NCBI GenBank assembly: GCA_036435485.1
Contig: CM071594.1
Location: forward strand, 105,055,001-105,119,000
Direction: 5' to 3'
From: Saposhnikovia divaricata
Lineage: Eukaryota > Streptophyta > Magnoliopsida > Apiales > Apiaceae
Length of the DNA: 64,000 nucleotides
Shown: in pieces, positions 49,101 to 61,083 of the stretch
How positions within the stretch are numbered: position 1 is the stretch's first letter
Layout of the letters: each line of letters opens with the position of its first letter
Program-made: the position numbers and the translations under genes
The notes under the pieces: generated by a model
The model's database searches: none
The model's input: the letters and a program-made list of their open reading frames with translations, nothing else
What the model was told of the DNA's origin: nothing

Positions 49101-49337
49101 TATTGGTAGTTGTTTCATACAGTGACCTGTGAGCGGTCTGGGTTGGCATGGTTTTATTTCTTGTGGTTTAAATTAACTTATGCAAGTGGATTGTTTTAGT
49201 TCTACTTAATTGTTTGAGCAGGTGGTTAGTTCGGTTTATGATTACATCATGCCGAAATTTCTAAGATTTCCCCTATATTAATGTTTAATTGAATATAAAA
49301 GTTTATAATATTAATGCTGGCTAGTGAGGGTGTTACA
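46103..49337 (+). repeat. 3' LTR of the young gypsy element (3235 bp)
   Basis: It is nearly identical to 36969-40172. The length difference of 31 bp is fully explained by one segment near 47390-47420. Confidence 0.95.
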
Positions 49338-51587
49338 GAGTTTTTTCATGACTCCGGACAATACGGGTGATCAGCCACGTAAAGTCCCCATACCGGACAC
49401 GAAGTCCCTCTGGACATAAAATTAGATTCCCAATTAGGCAACACATTGGCCTATAAAGGTGCTGGACTGGTCTCACCAGAACTATAGCAAAAAAATAAAA
49501 CATGCTGGACCGGCGTCACCCGGCCTCTTACGCCTCCAATCTGAAGGAATCCGTGGAAAACATTTTAATGGAATTCCCCCACATCAAATCTTTAAAACTT
49601 TCAAAACATTTCACTTTCAAGTCCTTTATACTCACTGATAACAGATCAGCGCAGTATAAGAAATTTTAAAAACATCTTTAATAATTAATCCATTTTAATG
49701 AGAAGCCATAAAAGATTAAGAATCAGTGAAGCATTCGATATAAGGAATCATAACCACAAAGCAATAAGATTTAACTAACATGATAGGGTTCAGCAGGATA
49801 TAATCATATATCAACAAGGAAACATAAATCAATTAAATAACGGAGCAATTATTAAGATTCTAGAAATTGAACAACAATTATAAAGAAATCAAGGAATAAA
49901 GAAATCTGAAGTTCAACCGTAAATTTGAGTAACTGCACAATCTATAACCACTCATTTCTACAGTTACCAAATGATAAAATTTTTCATGGCAAAATTCGAA
50001 CTTACATAAAATATTTGAATAGTTTAAAAATGAATATTTAAAAAATTCTCAGTTATTCCCATATCACTCTTGTCGGCTAAGCACTCATATGCTTTAGCTG
50101 CTAGAACCGGTATGACAATATTGAGTTTGAATAATTAAGAAGATCTCAATTCATTCTTGGGTTTGACCGTCACTGAGCAACACATGCCTCAACAACAGTA
50201 TAAATCTTGAATTAGTTTACATAAGTTTGAAAGAAAACATACTTTGAAGAATATTGGCATGGACAAGGAATATTGCAATAAAATGATTTTAAAAAGAAAT
50301 CATCACCTGAATGATAGGTGAGGAGCATAAACAATAATAAAATAATTTGTGAATGTATGTTTATAAATTAATAGAAGAAGAATGTCACTGGAAATAAAAA
50401 TAAAGAGTATAGGCACTAGCAAAATGATTTGAAAGGGACATCGTATAATTAACATAACAGGTCACATTATTCAGAATAAATATGAAGAGTATAATTGCTT
50501 GCAAGAAGGGATTTCGAATGAAAAATTAAATAATACAAAAGGTTTCACATCACTTGAACATAAGTGAGGGATAGTAAACTTGCCTCAATACATGAAGTTT
50601 CCATTTCCATCACATTGATTCGTCATTCACTTTACATCAATCTCTTCTTCTTTATACATTGGCCTCTGCTCGTCTATACGTTCATCTTCCCTCTACAACT
50701 TGTCTGTCACTCTGCTATTATATTCGTCAATCCCAATGATTCTCTCTTTCCTCTAGATTTCTTCTGCACGTGCGTTGGCTCTCAGTCGGCCTCCTACTCG
50801 TACCTATAGAAAGGTAAAATACTACTTCAGTCCACTATAATCCTTAACCGTCTAACTCTGTTCTACCCATACGCGTCCTATAACGCTTTACAATTAACAC
50901 ATATAGCATATTAGGTTATATTCGAAAAATAGTCTTAGTACAATCAGCTAATCCAAATAAACACATAGCACGTATTGCCACTGAATACTTATGATGCACA
51001 ACTCACATATAACAAAACTATACAGGTAATTCTTATTGAAATACTATAAGAATCGTTTAATAATTTTAATAAAAATTCGACAGCACTTCCCTTAAAAATT
51101 CCACATAACCTGTCGGAATACCATCGACCCAATCAACAATCAATCAATCAATTCCCAAAATCGAATATCAACTTTAAATTATCAGTACGACTTACGACTA
51201 CTATTCAAATATAACTCAGAATATATCATTAATGATCCGAACATCAACATACAGATTTCAGGGTATACCAATCAAGTAACTTACACATACAACTACTTAT
51301 ACTCTTCGACTCATATCCACGAATCACTGATATTTGAAAGTAACTATTTAGCTTTTAAATTAATTTATACATGTACTTTATTTACTAATTAACATCATAG
51401 ATCATGAATAGTTTTGATGAAATTCAAACAACACTTCTTCTGTAATTATGCCATTATGCCTTAACCACAAAACCTGTATAAATCGGCAGTTACCAATGTA
51501 TTACAAATTTCTACACTACACATTTACAAGTACAAGGCACACCACAACCTTCTTACCCATCTCTCTCTCCTTTTCATCTCTCTCAAT

Positions 51588-53631
51588 TGTTGCTCTAAAA
51601 AATTAAGCGTTAAATTGCAAGCGAACAATTTGTTTCTTTGTAAAATTTGTGATTCGTTTCACAGGGACTAATGTTTTCGCATTCCTTAATTTTTAATTTA
51701 ATCGAATTAGAACAAGTTTGATTTTTGAGAATTTTAATTTTTTATACTAATTAATTCCTAAAAGATAATTCTAAACTATTATTAAAAGAGAATTAAATTA
51801 TTCTAATTACAACTAAGTGATCAAAAATGAAAAGAACAAAACTAAATTATTCTAAAAATTCTAAATTGGAATTAAAATTCTAAAACTCTTTTTTTTAATC
51901 GAATTAAAAATTATTTACAGAAATTTTAGAAAAAATTAGACATTAGGGCTTTGTAAATCGACTTGCCAAAACACAAACAACAAAGGAAAAATTATTCATA
52001 AATTCTAATTACCAACATTGAACACAACACAATAAACAAAATCAGAAAAAAAAATCGAAAACGAAAGCAAAACATCACAACTACTCAGTACACCCATTTT
52101 GGAGAACACAGAAACGTAAAGTCTACTCGGTAAACTCAGCTAAACTTAGAAACTCAAAAGTAACTCGAACAAACCGACTACAAACTCAAACGCACGACTC
52201 GGCAAAACGGCCCAGCGAAACAGAACCAAGACTCGGAAACAACTCAGTTGAAAATAACAAAATTCCAAACAAGAAAAGGGGAATGAGATTTGGTGTTTGC
52301 AGCTAACTCGTCTCGTGAACACAGTAAACGGAACAAAATGAAAAGTGATGGGGGATTAAAAACGAAACATATGGTCAGCAATTCACGAATGAAACTCCGA
52401 TAAAACAAGAGCACAAATGAGAAAAGAAAACAGAGGGCGAGGGGTTGATTTAATCTCGGGAAATCGACTCTGTACTGCTACTCGGTAACAAACTTATAAC
52501 AAGCTCAGTCAAAACTCAGTCAAAACCCATAACAAACAACGATTTTCAAACTACAACCACAACCAAACTTAACAATTGAACAACACCAATCTGCAAATCA
52601 AACCATTTCAACACACTACGAACTCTAAAACAAACCGAAATTAAAAATTAAAGAAAGGGAAGGGAGGTTTGAGTTTGGGAAGAAGAAAGAAACAAGATAA
52701 AAAGAAGAATTGCAGCGTAAAAAAAAAGAGGAGGAGAAACTGGATTTAAAACAGAGGTTTTGTATTTGTGAAGTGAAGAAGGAGAGAGTAAAATTATGGG
52801 TTTATGAATGCAATGCTTCGAATTAACAAATAAAAAAAGTAAAAATATTTTCTAAAATTATTAAAATGATATTTTTGTTTTTTTACTTGAAAATTAAATA
52901 CGAGAATCAAAGAAATTAACTACGAAATTTGAATTACACTAAATGATGATTTGCAATTAGATGGCCCACAATAAAATTGATATTTAAAGGGGCGTAATTA
53001 AAATTAGCAACTAGGACCAAGAAAATAAAGTTTCGTTACTTTCAACCCCAAGTGGTTAGCAACGGGTTTACGAAAATAACGAAATAAGGCAACAATAACG
53101 AAAGAGCAAGACAAGAAATTAAAAAAATGGAAATTGCATTAATTGAAAGGGTGTTTACAAGATTTAAAACTAAAAAAAATAAAATTAAAACTACCCTAAA
53201 ATCTAAGTTCCTAAATACAAGGGGGATGAGGGGGTATTTATAGGATGAGAATTAGGGTTAAGGGGGTGTTGGGTAAATCTCCACCATACATTTGTGGTGT
53301 GTGGTGGTGAAATCCTAGCCATCTATTTGATTCCTTCCCCCTTAAGCTTTGAAGAGTTGATCTTGGCCATACACTTATGTAGTGTGTTGGGATGATCTCC
53401 ACCTTCCACTTGTCTTGAAATATTCCTTTTGCTCCAAGCTCCTAATTCATTTCCTTCTTTCATTTTTTGGTCCTTTTTCTTCCTCTTTTTCCCTTCATTG
53501 CTCTTTATTTCTTTATTTTGCCATTTCTTTATTTATTTACGAATTTCCTGAAATGCAACAAAATAAATTATTAAAATACGAGTTCAAACAATAAATAGGT
53601 AATAAAAATATGCAAAAATATGCACTTATCA
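51588..53631 (-). mobile_element. TG..CA element, 2044 bp, with 5 bp target duplication (solo LTR or non-autonomous LTR element)
   Basis: The flanks are tcaat on both sides (51583-51587 and 53632-53636). On the minus strand it starts TGATAAGTGCATA and ends GAGCAACA. A TATA-like CTATAAATACCCCC (minus, about 53244-53230) lies ~390 bp from that end, as in an LTR promoter. The inside is AT-rich and non-coding and has no obvious terminal direct repeats, which favours a solo LTR. It appears inserted in the minus-strand Tekay-like LTR. Confidence 0.6.
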
Positions 53632-53636
53632 TCAAT

Positions 53637-53876
53637 CCCCTAACTCTTCTTGCCCTGCGCCTACCACCTTCACACAGGACATATATATCACCTCCCCTAC
53701 CTTCTCACGTTCACACCTTCTCTAAACCCAGTCATACAAACACACTTTCTAACATCTAATATGCACACACACTTACTTAAGGTGTTCAACATACCAAATT
53801 ACCAGACCATTATACCACCCACGGTACCCTTACACTACACCCAACTGCTACCTCTCAACACAACTGCCTTCCTTTC
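53637..53876. other. pyrimidine-rich segment, probably a further piece of the older LTR
   Basis: It lies between the TG..CA element and a copia LTR and is rich in 'cacacc' and 'ccttc'. No reading frame is supported. Confidence 0.35.
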
Positions 53877-54979
53877 TGTTGGGACAATCAGATCTTGGCA
53901 CTGCGATTTTTGATACAATAAATTAACGAGTACGAATAGAAAAGTCACCTTGTTAACGGTTGATTCCACGCTCTTCTATTGTATTCCCAAATTCCCTTGA
54001 GCGAAGTGGGCCTTCGTCTTCTCAAGTTAACCTATCTTCTTGCTCCTGGGTGGCTACAAAATTTCTTGACCAACCCTAGCAAGAAGAGAATAAGAATATA
54101 TATAGGGCTACAATAGGGATCATGGACAATTAGGTTAGGTCTCCCAATGACATTCCGAGCCCAACCCAATGTCATTAAATATTAATTCAATCCACTAAAG
54201 AATTAATATTTGCACTACCTTTCCTAATACCGTAATTTAATTAATTAATTCGGTTCCAATATTATTTGCTTATTAAATTCCCCATGTTTAAAATATCGCA
54301 TGTCCATTAATTAAATAAATTACTGATAATTCATTTAATTATTATCTTTTATCCTTGATCATCCACTCAACCTTTATTTAATTATGCCGGAATAAATCCA
54401 CCTGCAGGTTTCACATAATTAAATCTTTTTGAGCTTTCAAGGGGACATTATTAACCCGAATATTATCAGGACATGGATTCCTTCAATAAATAATATCCAC
54501 CATATATATTATTCCATCGCCCAAAATATAATGATTTAATTCATAAGAATTATTTCATATATAAATCAAAGCATGTAAATAATATACACGTGTCAATTAT
54601 TATATCCGGATTAAGAACCTAAGCATTAATAATAACATAGAATCTTAGTTCACCTTCTTAATCAGTATAAGGGAACAATTCTAAATTTGATCCTGTTCAA
54701 TACACACAAAGTATACTAGTATTATTTAATAGTCAATATAAACTATTCTAAATAATACTACAGCCATACCAGTGGATTGTCCAATACCACCTGTGCTGTG
54801 AACCTTATTATATTATATAAACCGTATTTAACAATCTAATATTCTGTATCCCATTTGATACTAGATTGTCCACAATATATAATATTAGACAGCATGTAAA
54901 CATTTAAATGATTCTCAATAAAACTGGGCCAGAAATAAATGTATATTCTTTAAATAAATATTTTCAGTAAACACCAACA
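53877..54979 (-). repeat. 3' LTR of the right copia element (1103 bp)
   Basis: On the minus strand it starts TGTTGGTGTTTACTG directly after the polypurine tract AAGTGGGAGA (about 54990-54981) and ends TCCCAACA. The TGTTGG/CCAACA ends are inverted repeats. The coding part of the element follows at higher coordinates. Confidence 0.88.
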
Positions 54980-55051
54980 ATCTCCCACTTATACTCAAAA
55001 TATTCTATGAGTATATCAGTGTTTATTTAATCCACTATTACACAAAAAAAA

Positions 55052-56627
55052 CTATGTGTCTATCCATCTGACTCCTATCGCTTCCACATGCCTGTCAAAA
55101 ACTTTGGCTGGCAAGCTCTTTGTGAAAGGATCTGCCCGGTTGTCTTCTGATGATATGTGAGCCACAACTATATCTCCTCGCTTTACGATTCCTCGTATGA
55201 GATGATACTTACGTTCAATATGTTTAGCTGCTTTGTGATCTCGCGGTTCCTTCGAATTTGCCACAGCACTAGTGTTATCACAATACACTGTAAAGCTCCT
55301 AGGCAAATTAGGTACCACATCCAAGTCCAAAAGGAAGTTCCTGAACCATACAGCCTCCTTTGAAGCCTCAGAGGCCGCCACGTACTCGGCTTCCATGGTA
55401 GAGTCTGCAATGCATTTCTGCTTTACACTCCTCCATATAACGGCTCCACCTCCCAAAGTAAAAACATATCCCGAGGTTGATTTCCTCTTATCCCTATTTA
55501 ATTGAAAATCTGAATCAGTATATCCCAAAGGAAATAGATCTGAGGCCTTGTAAATTAACATATACTCCTTAGTCCTTCTCAGGTACTTGAGTATAGTTTT
55601 TACTGCACTCCAATGTTCCTGACCTGGGTTCGACTGATATCTACTAACCATGCCTACAGCAAAGCAGATGTCAGGCCTCGTACATAACATAGCATACATT
55701 AAACTTCCACATGCCGAAGCCTAAGGAACTGCTTTCATGCTCTCTATATCCTTAGGTGTCGAAGGACACTGGTCCTTGGATAGAGCCACTCCATGCTTAA
55801 AAGGTAGAAACCTTTCTTAGAGTTCTGCATGTTAAAACGAGCTAATACTTCATCAATGTAGGGCTCTTGAGATAAAGCCAACATCCTTTTCTTGCGATCC
55901 CTTATTACTTTGATCCCAAGGATGTATGTCGCTTCACCTAAGTCCTTCATTTCAAATTGTTTGAACAACCATGCCTTTACTGATGACAACATCTTAACAT
56001 TGTTTCCAATGAGTAAAATGTCATCCACATACATTACTAGAAAAACCACAGCATTACCCCCACTTCTCTTATACACACATGATTCGCTGGGACTTTGATC
56101 AAATCCATCTGACTGGACTACCTGATCAAAACGAATATTCCAGTCCCTAGAAGCTTGTTTTAGTCCATAAATAGACCTCTTAGGCTTACAAACAAGATGC
56201 TCTTGGCCTTCCTTAATGAATCCTTTTGGTTGTTGCATATAGATGGTTTCCTCAAGACTTCCATTAAGGAAAGCTGTCTTGACATCCATTTGCCAAATCT
56301 CATAATCGAGATGAGCTGCTATAGATAAAAGAATCCGGATCGACTTAAGCATAACAACCGGCGAAAAGGTTCCTCATAATCGATCCCTTCTTTCTGAGTA
56401 TACCCTTTCGCAACAAGTCGTACTTTCCAGGCTTTCACCTTTTTGTCAGATCCTCTCTTCTTCTTGTAGATCCACATACATCCAATGGGTTTTACACCTT
56501 TGGGTGGTTCCACGACCTCCCAAACTTGATTGGAATACATAGATTCCATTGCCTTTTGCCATAGATCTACATCTTTATCTAGAATTTCCTCTTCGTATGT
56601 CCTGGGATCCTCATCATGTTCGCCAGA
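55052..56627 (-). pseudogene. copia reverse transcriptase and RNase H, broken
   Basis: Minus-strand order: the RT start (GCMWIYKKK, RLVAKGYTQKEG) at 56549-56353, the main RT (WQMDVKTAFLNGSLEE, YGLKQASRDW, YVDDILLIGNN) at 56352-55744, and RNase H (GYTDSDFQ, STMEAEYVAASEA, YCDNTSAVA) at 55699-55052. Lesions: one missing base near 56370 that shifts the frame, a TAG near 55722 where this family usually has Tyr, and a disturbed stretch near 55800-55815. At 56628 the copia is interrupted by a gypsy LTR, so its 5' part is not continuous here. Confidence 0.88.
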
Positions 56628-59189
56628 TGTAAGAACCCAATTTTTTTAATATTTTTTTTTAATATCATATGACATTGTGAATTTGGAACCTTTTTAGTCA
56701 TCCATGTTGTTTAATGGAATTAATTATCTGAGAAATTATGTTGTTACATTCACCATGTAAGATAAAGGGAAGGTTGTTGAAGGCAAGAGTCTTATTGTTA
56801 GTAAGAATTATAAAACTTGGGATTTGAGAGTTATTGGAGTATTAAAAGATATTTAAGGGATTTTGGCAAGGAGTTATGGATATTCGAGGAATTTACACAA
56901 TTAAGTACTTAAGGAATTACAAGGGAAATCTCTATGCGACAAAATATTATTACGAGGAGTTAATTAAGATACGATACAAATTAAAGATTAAGTGACAAGC
57001 ATTGGTGAAGGAATAATGATGCAAGGGAAGATATTACATGCAAGTCCCATGCAACTAGGTAGTTAGAAAAGCAAACAAGAAATGCAAAAGTAACTAGAGG
57101 AATAGTAACTAGTTATGGTGCATTGTCCAAGGAGACAAGGAGGCATGGTTGGCCTAGGGAGCTAGTACTAGACTTGCAACATGTGATGCAATTATACATA
57201 CACCAAATACATATCACATACACTTTATTCACCCAACACAAAACAAAACAAAACACTCTCTCTCCCCCCTTGTTCTTGAAGCTCTCGGCCAAGCACCAAA
57301 GAAGGAGAAGAAAATTTCTTTTCTTCAACTTCTCATCACTCATAACTCAAGACAAAAAAATCCTAGGTCCTCTACACTATATAAGGAAGGTATGCTATGA
57401 ATTTCAACCCCTTTCATCCACTAGTTTTTGAGTTATAAATTGTTGAAGTTTAGATGAATAGTAACCATGCTTAGTTTTCTTTTAGATCTTGAGTTGTAAG
57501 GATTGTAGGGGCTCATCCAAGGTGTTCTTGAGACTTGTAAGGCTTACCCAAGGCTCCTAGATACTCAAGAAGGTATAAAACTCTAACCCCTCTTGGCCAT
57601 GAATTATTTATGGTGTTTAATGTTAGATCCATGGATGTTAGTGTGAATCTTGGACATATGAGTTATAGATGATGTAGATCTTGAGTTTAAATGTTGTTGT
57701 TGTGATTTTTAAGCTTGTGGTTAGTGTATGTAACTCCATGTGTGCTATAGAGTATGATCTTGGTGGTTTAGATGATGGTTGTGATGTGTACATAAGATTC
57801 TTGAATGGTTAAGTGAAAAAGCATGCTGTGTAAATTTTCTGGAAACTTGTACTGTCTTGTAGGAGGGTTTTGAACACCTAAATCTTGTCCCCTGAGGTCC
57901 TAATGCATATGGTTGGAAAGGTATTTGAATTTAGTTTCCAGATATATAAGGTTCATGACTAGGTGATGTATAGATTTTGAGTTATGGCCTGAGAAGTGAA
58001 GAGTGTTTCTGGAATCCGAACTGCACTAAATGGTCCACTTGTGAACCCTGTTTAAACCCTTAAAAATTTATGTAGGATCATGGAAAAATTAGGGGAGCTA
58101 GTAAATGCAGTGGTGAAGGCTACCCAAAATGAAGTGGATTAAAATATTTATTTTTCAATTTTATAAAAATGTTAGAGTAAAATTCGCGAAGTGAAAAAGT
58201 CGTAAGTGGAGTATGATTTAAGGGGGGATTAATACGCTTCGAATATGGTAACCAAATTAAGTCGAATAAGTGACGAGCGTAATCGAGTGATGACATGAAC
58301 CTATAGTGGGGCTAGAGAGTCATAAGACGAAGTCATTAAGTTAATTTTGTACCCCTAAAACCTCGTAATTAAAAGAGATATTGTTAAGGTACTAACGAAC
58401 GACTATTGATTATGTATAGATCATTCCACTCCGCAAGCTCGACCACCCCAACCTCACCAAGGCAAGTTTACTTTTCAAAATTTACATATATAAGTACTTT
58501 CACTGTTGTGTTTGTAGTTTTCAATCGTATCATATGTTTATGCTTATTGAAGTAATGATGAACTTTGAGATATATGCATATATATGCTTGTACCCCCTCG
58601 AACTTAAAATGAAATGTTTTCTTCGGACAACGACTCTAGCAATAGAGGTCATAGAGGTCCAAATATACCATTGACCGGGGAGCGGTATATTATTATATCT
58701 TGATTAAATTGCGAAAAAAAACCCGAAGGGTCATTCGGGAAGTATCGTATACTTAAGTATTTATTTTATATCATCACAATTACTCAAAAATACCTATATT
58801 GGATTAAAAGCTTACTTAATTAAATAATCATTTTATTAATTATTAATATTAAATCTTAAAATATCATTTATTATTTATTGTTAATTATTTTAAAGACAAA
58901 GCTAATCCAAGATACCTTTAGCACTTTCAAACTCGAACACTTTCGAACTCAAAACATTTTCGAAAACCCCCGGTCAGGTTTTGCTTCTTGTTCGATTTCA
59001 AGAATTATCGGTCGACTGATGTCGGACCTCAACTACTCAGTTTTCAATCAAAATAAAGTTTTAAAAGAAAAAGAAAAAGGGACTCTGGCAGGTGTGGGAA
59101 TCGTTGACGAACGATTCTCGGGATGTGTAAGCGGCCGTGAGCCAGGCGGTCCATCAATTAGTATTCCGGCCCAAGTGTTGCCGAAGGAT

Positions 59190-59265
59190 GATTACGGATG
59201 TAGTTTTCATCGAGGGTAATTACGGATGTAGTTTTCACCCGGGGATAGTTACGGATGTAGTTTCT
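59190..59265 (+). repeat. triplicated ~30 bp unit in the LTR
   Basis: 'ttacggatgtagtttt' or a near variant occurs at about 59191, 59221 and 59249, with intervening 'catcgagggtaa' and 'cacccggggatag'. Confidence 0.75.
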
Positions 59266-59696
59266 ATCCTTCTACCGGTAGAGAAGACCCGCGGATTATT
59301 GGACTTGGATGTGGCGACTGATCATCGTCAATCCCTGTCAGGTTTTATGTTTTCTTTAAGTCCCATTCCTCCACTTTGGAAAAAAAAAATGCTCTGACAC
59401 TGCTTCTTAGGCTTATGTGCCAAGTTGCCGATAGTGTTCTATTTTGATGAGAAAGATGTTGACTTCATGAAGTACCTAGAACTGCAAGTTTACTTTGAAA
59501 ACAAGGGCACGTATTGGTGCACATTTGAAATTTATCAACGATGACAAATGATTTTATAACTGAATGATATAAATGAGTTTAATAACTGCTAAACACATGT
59601 AATGATATATTGCTATCTTATACATATATATCTTGCTGAGCTATAGTTGCTCACTCTTGCTTGTTTTCAAATTTACAAACACAACAGTTAAGAGAA

Positions 59697-59765
59697 ATGG
59701 CAAGACCCAGACAGACTGCCCGAAAGCAGGTGACTAGGCCCGAGGCAGAAGTTGAGATTCCACCG
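59697..59765 (+). other. LTR-located short frame ending at a GT donor (candidate first exon)
   Basis: ATG at 59697 opens 23 codons (MARPRQTARKQVTRPEAEVE…) ending at CCG|GTAGGC, a phase-0 donor. The acceptor tatgtag at 60357 leads in frame to ATG GCG at 60358. The implied intron (59766-60357, 592 bp) holds the LTR end and primer-binding site. The position relative to the TTGCTGAGC box is like that in the element at 36969. Confidence 0.4.
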
Positions 59766-60357
59766 GTAGGCCCCATTAGCCGGATTGGTTGGCAACTTTT
59801 GTTAGTACGTTTTATTTATAAGTATGACCTGTGCAAGGTAGTGTACCGTAACAAACATTCAAGCCGCTAACACCGCTTCATATCGAAGTGTTGTTGGTAG
59901 CATAAATGCTATTTAATTCGGTCTGTAATAACTCTGAAACTTTTACTTTTGCTCAATCAAGTGTATGACGTTTCTGAGGCTCTAACCTGTGTGTGTGTGC
60001 GGTGTGAGTTTTATTGCGGGGTCGATGGCTGTTATATATATATTATGTGCAAGAACAGGTATGTTATTAATGGAAAATGGACCGTGAGCGCCTAGATCTC
60101 CGACTCCGGATCTGGGGGCGTCACAGAAATGGTATCAGAGCGAGGTTACAGTTCTCAGAAACGATAGTAATTTAAGAAAGCAACCCTAATAATAATAACA
60201 ATAACAATAACCCTAATAACAACCCTAATAATACCTAGAACTCTCATCGAGTTTGCAGTCGGGTTATCGGATATAGCCCTGACTTTAAGGCCCGTGAGGG
60301 AACTACTCCTTAAACCTTTCTTTATGGTTAGTGACCCACCTTATTTCCCTTATGTAG

Positions 60358-61083
60358 ATGGCGGAGATACCAGACCCTGAGGCCTTTGAGAGAGGGCATG
60401 ATGAGGCACTGATGCGAGATACCGAGGATCCTGAGGAGGATATGGGTGCTGACCCTGAGCTTGGCCCCTGGATTACGCTGATAGGAGATACTGATGATGA
60501 GGATCCCGATGAGGAGCCCTTTGAGCCTGAGACTGAGCCTGTTACCCCCTCTCCTATAGCTACTGACGAGGAGAGTGTGAGATCTGGTGAGGGCCGCGTT
60601 GTGTCACCCCACCCTCCCCGCAGTCATCGAGCCCTGTTTCATCGGACGGTGACTCCGAGGATGATACTTCTGGCGAGGAGGAGCTTGACCCTACCCCTGC
60701 TCCTGCTCCTGCTTCTGCTCCTGCTCCTGTCCCTGCCATACCACCCCCACCGATGGACCTACCCCCGGTGTCGGGCGCTGAGCACACCTATGTTGTGCAG
60801 TTCCTGACCCGAGACCTACTTTCTGCCGAGGCCTGACTTACTGAGGCGAGGCGAGCACTAGTGGAGGTGCGCGAGGCGCGATTGAGGATTCAGGCGGAGA
60901 TGAGGACTACTGTTGCTAGGAGGACTAGAGCTCGACTCCATAGGATTGAGAGGAGGAGTCGCGCGAGGATTGTCGGTTTGGGAGTCCACGGAGGCGGAGT
61001 GGTCCAGGCCAGGGATGCTAGGCGTGTTGTGGGTCGTGCATTTTCCCGAGTGAGGGCCTTGCTCCGTCGCGGGGCGGCACCAT
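60358..61083 (+). pseudogene. pre-gag ORF of the second gypsy element, frameshifted
   Basis: It starts MAEIPDPEAFERGHDEAL and is strongly acidic (DTDDEDPDEEPFEPETE). A frameshift falls near 60610-60640. In the next frame it continues SSDGDSEDDTSGEEE, an alanine/proline repeat (PAPAPASAPAP), and YVVQFLTRDLLSAEA, then TGA near 60835 (fits an Arg codon changed by C-to-T). It then runs LTEARRALVEVREARLR and an Arg-rich end (RRTRARLHRIERRSRARI) to TGA at 61083. The acidic start, coiled coil and basic end match the layout of the ORF at 40359-40823, though sequence identity is low. Confidence 0.6.

Larger units (their letters stand above)
36969..49337 (+). mobile_element. young, nearly intact Ty3/gypsy chromovirus (Tekay type)
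   Basis: LTRs are at 36969-40172 and 46103-49337, with 5 bp target duplication gagtt (36964-36968 and 49338-49342). The primer-binding site TGGTATCAGAGC (40176-40187) fits initiator tRNA-Met. The polypurine tract is aaggggggaagg (about 46091-46102). By eye the LTRs differ at only about five bases plus one 31 bp indel. The long LTRs, the gene order protease-RT-RNase H-integrase and the C-terminal chromodomain-like segment place it with Tekay/Del chromoviruses. The gag-pol frame has just two nonsense changes. An extra ORF lies before gag. It is inserted into an older, minus-strand Tekay-like LTR. Confidence 0.95.
36381..53876 (-). repeat. Tekay-like gypsy LTR (3' or solo), interrupted by two later elements
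   Basis: The pieces are 36381-36968, 49343-51587 and probably 53637-53876. On the plus strand it starts TGTGACAACCCC, like the reverse complement of the LTR end at 60125 (TGTGACGCCCCC). Read on the minus strand it has the box ACTTGCTGAGC…GGCTCACTCTTGC (36748-36719) that both plus-strand gypsy LTRs carry. It also has 'aggcaagtttact' (near 50575), found at a like distance in the LTR at 58460. The flank to the left is LINE sequence and not a primer-binding site, so it is a 3' LTR or a solo LTR. The right border is unclear; a copia LTR begins at 53877. Confidence 0.55.
56628..60125 (+). repeat. 5' LTR of the second gypsy element (3498 bp)
   Basis: It has long-LTR Tekay features: the box CTTGCTGAGC…GCTCACTCTTGCTTG at 59633-59664 and 'aggcaagtttact' near 58465. 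Tandem 'attacggatgtagtttt(c/t)a' copies (3 in 59190-59265) lie in its right half. A TATA-like 'actatataagg' at about 57376 is the best promoter candidate. Confidence 0.85.

Noticed and set aside
53382..53913. Two short plus-strand frames with hydrophobic or Pro/Thr-rich content
   Set aside because: They lie in the promoter end of an LTR-like element and in low-complexity pyrimidine-rich DNA.
60560..60787. Gly/Ala/Ser-rich minus-strand frame
   Set aside because: It is the antisense of the Ala/Pro repeat in the pre-gag ORF.
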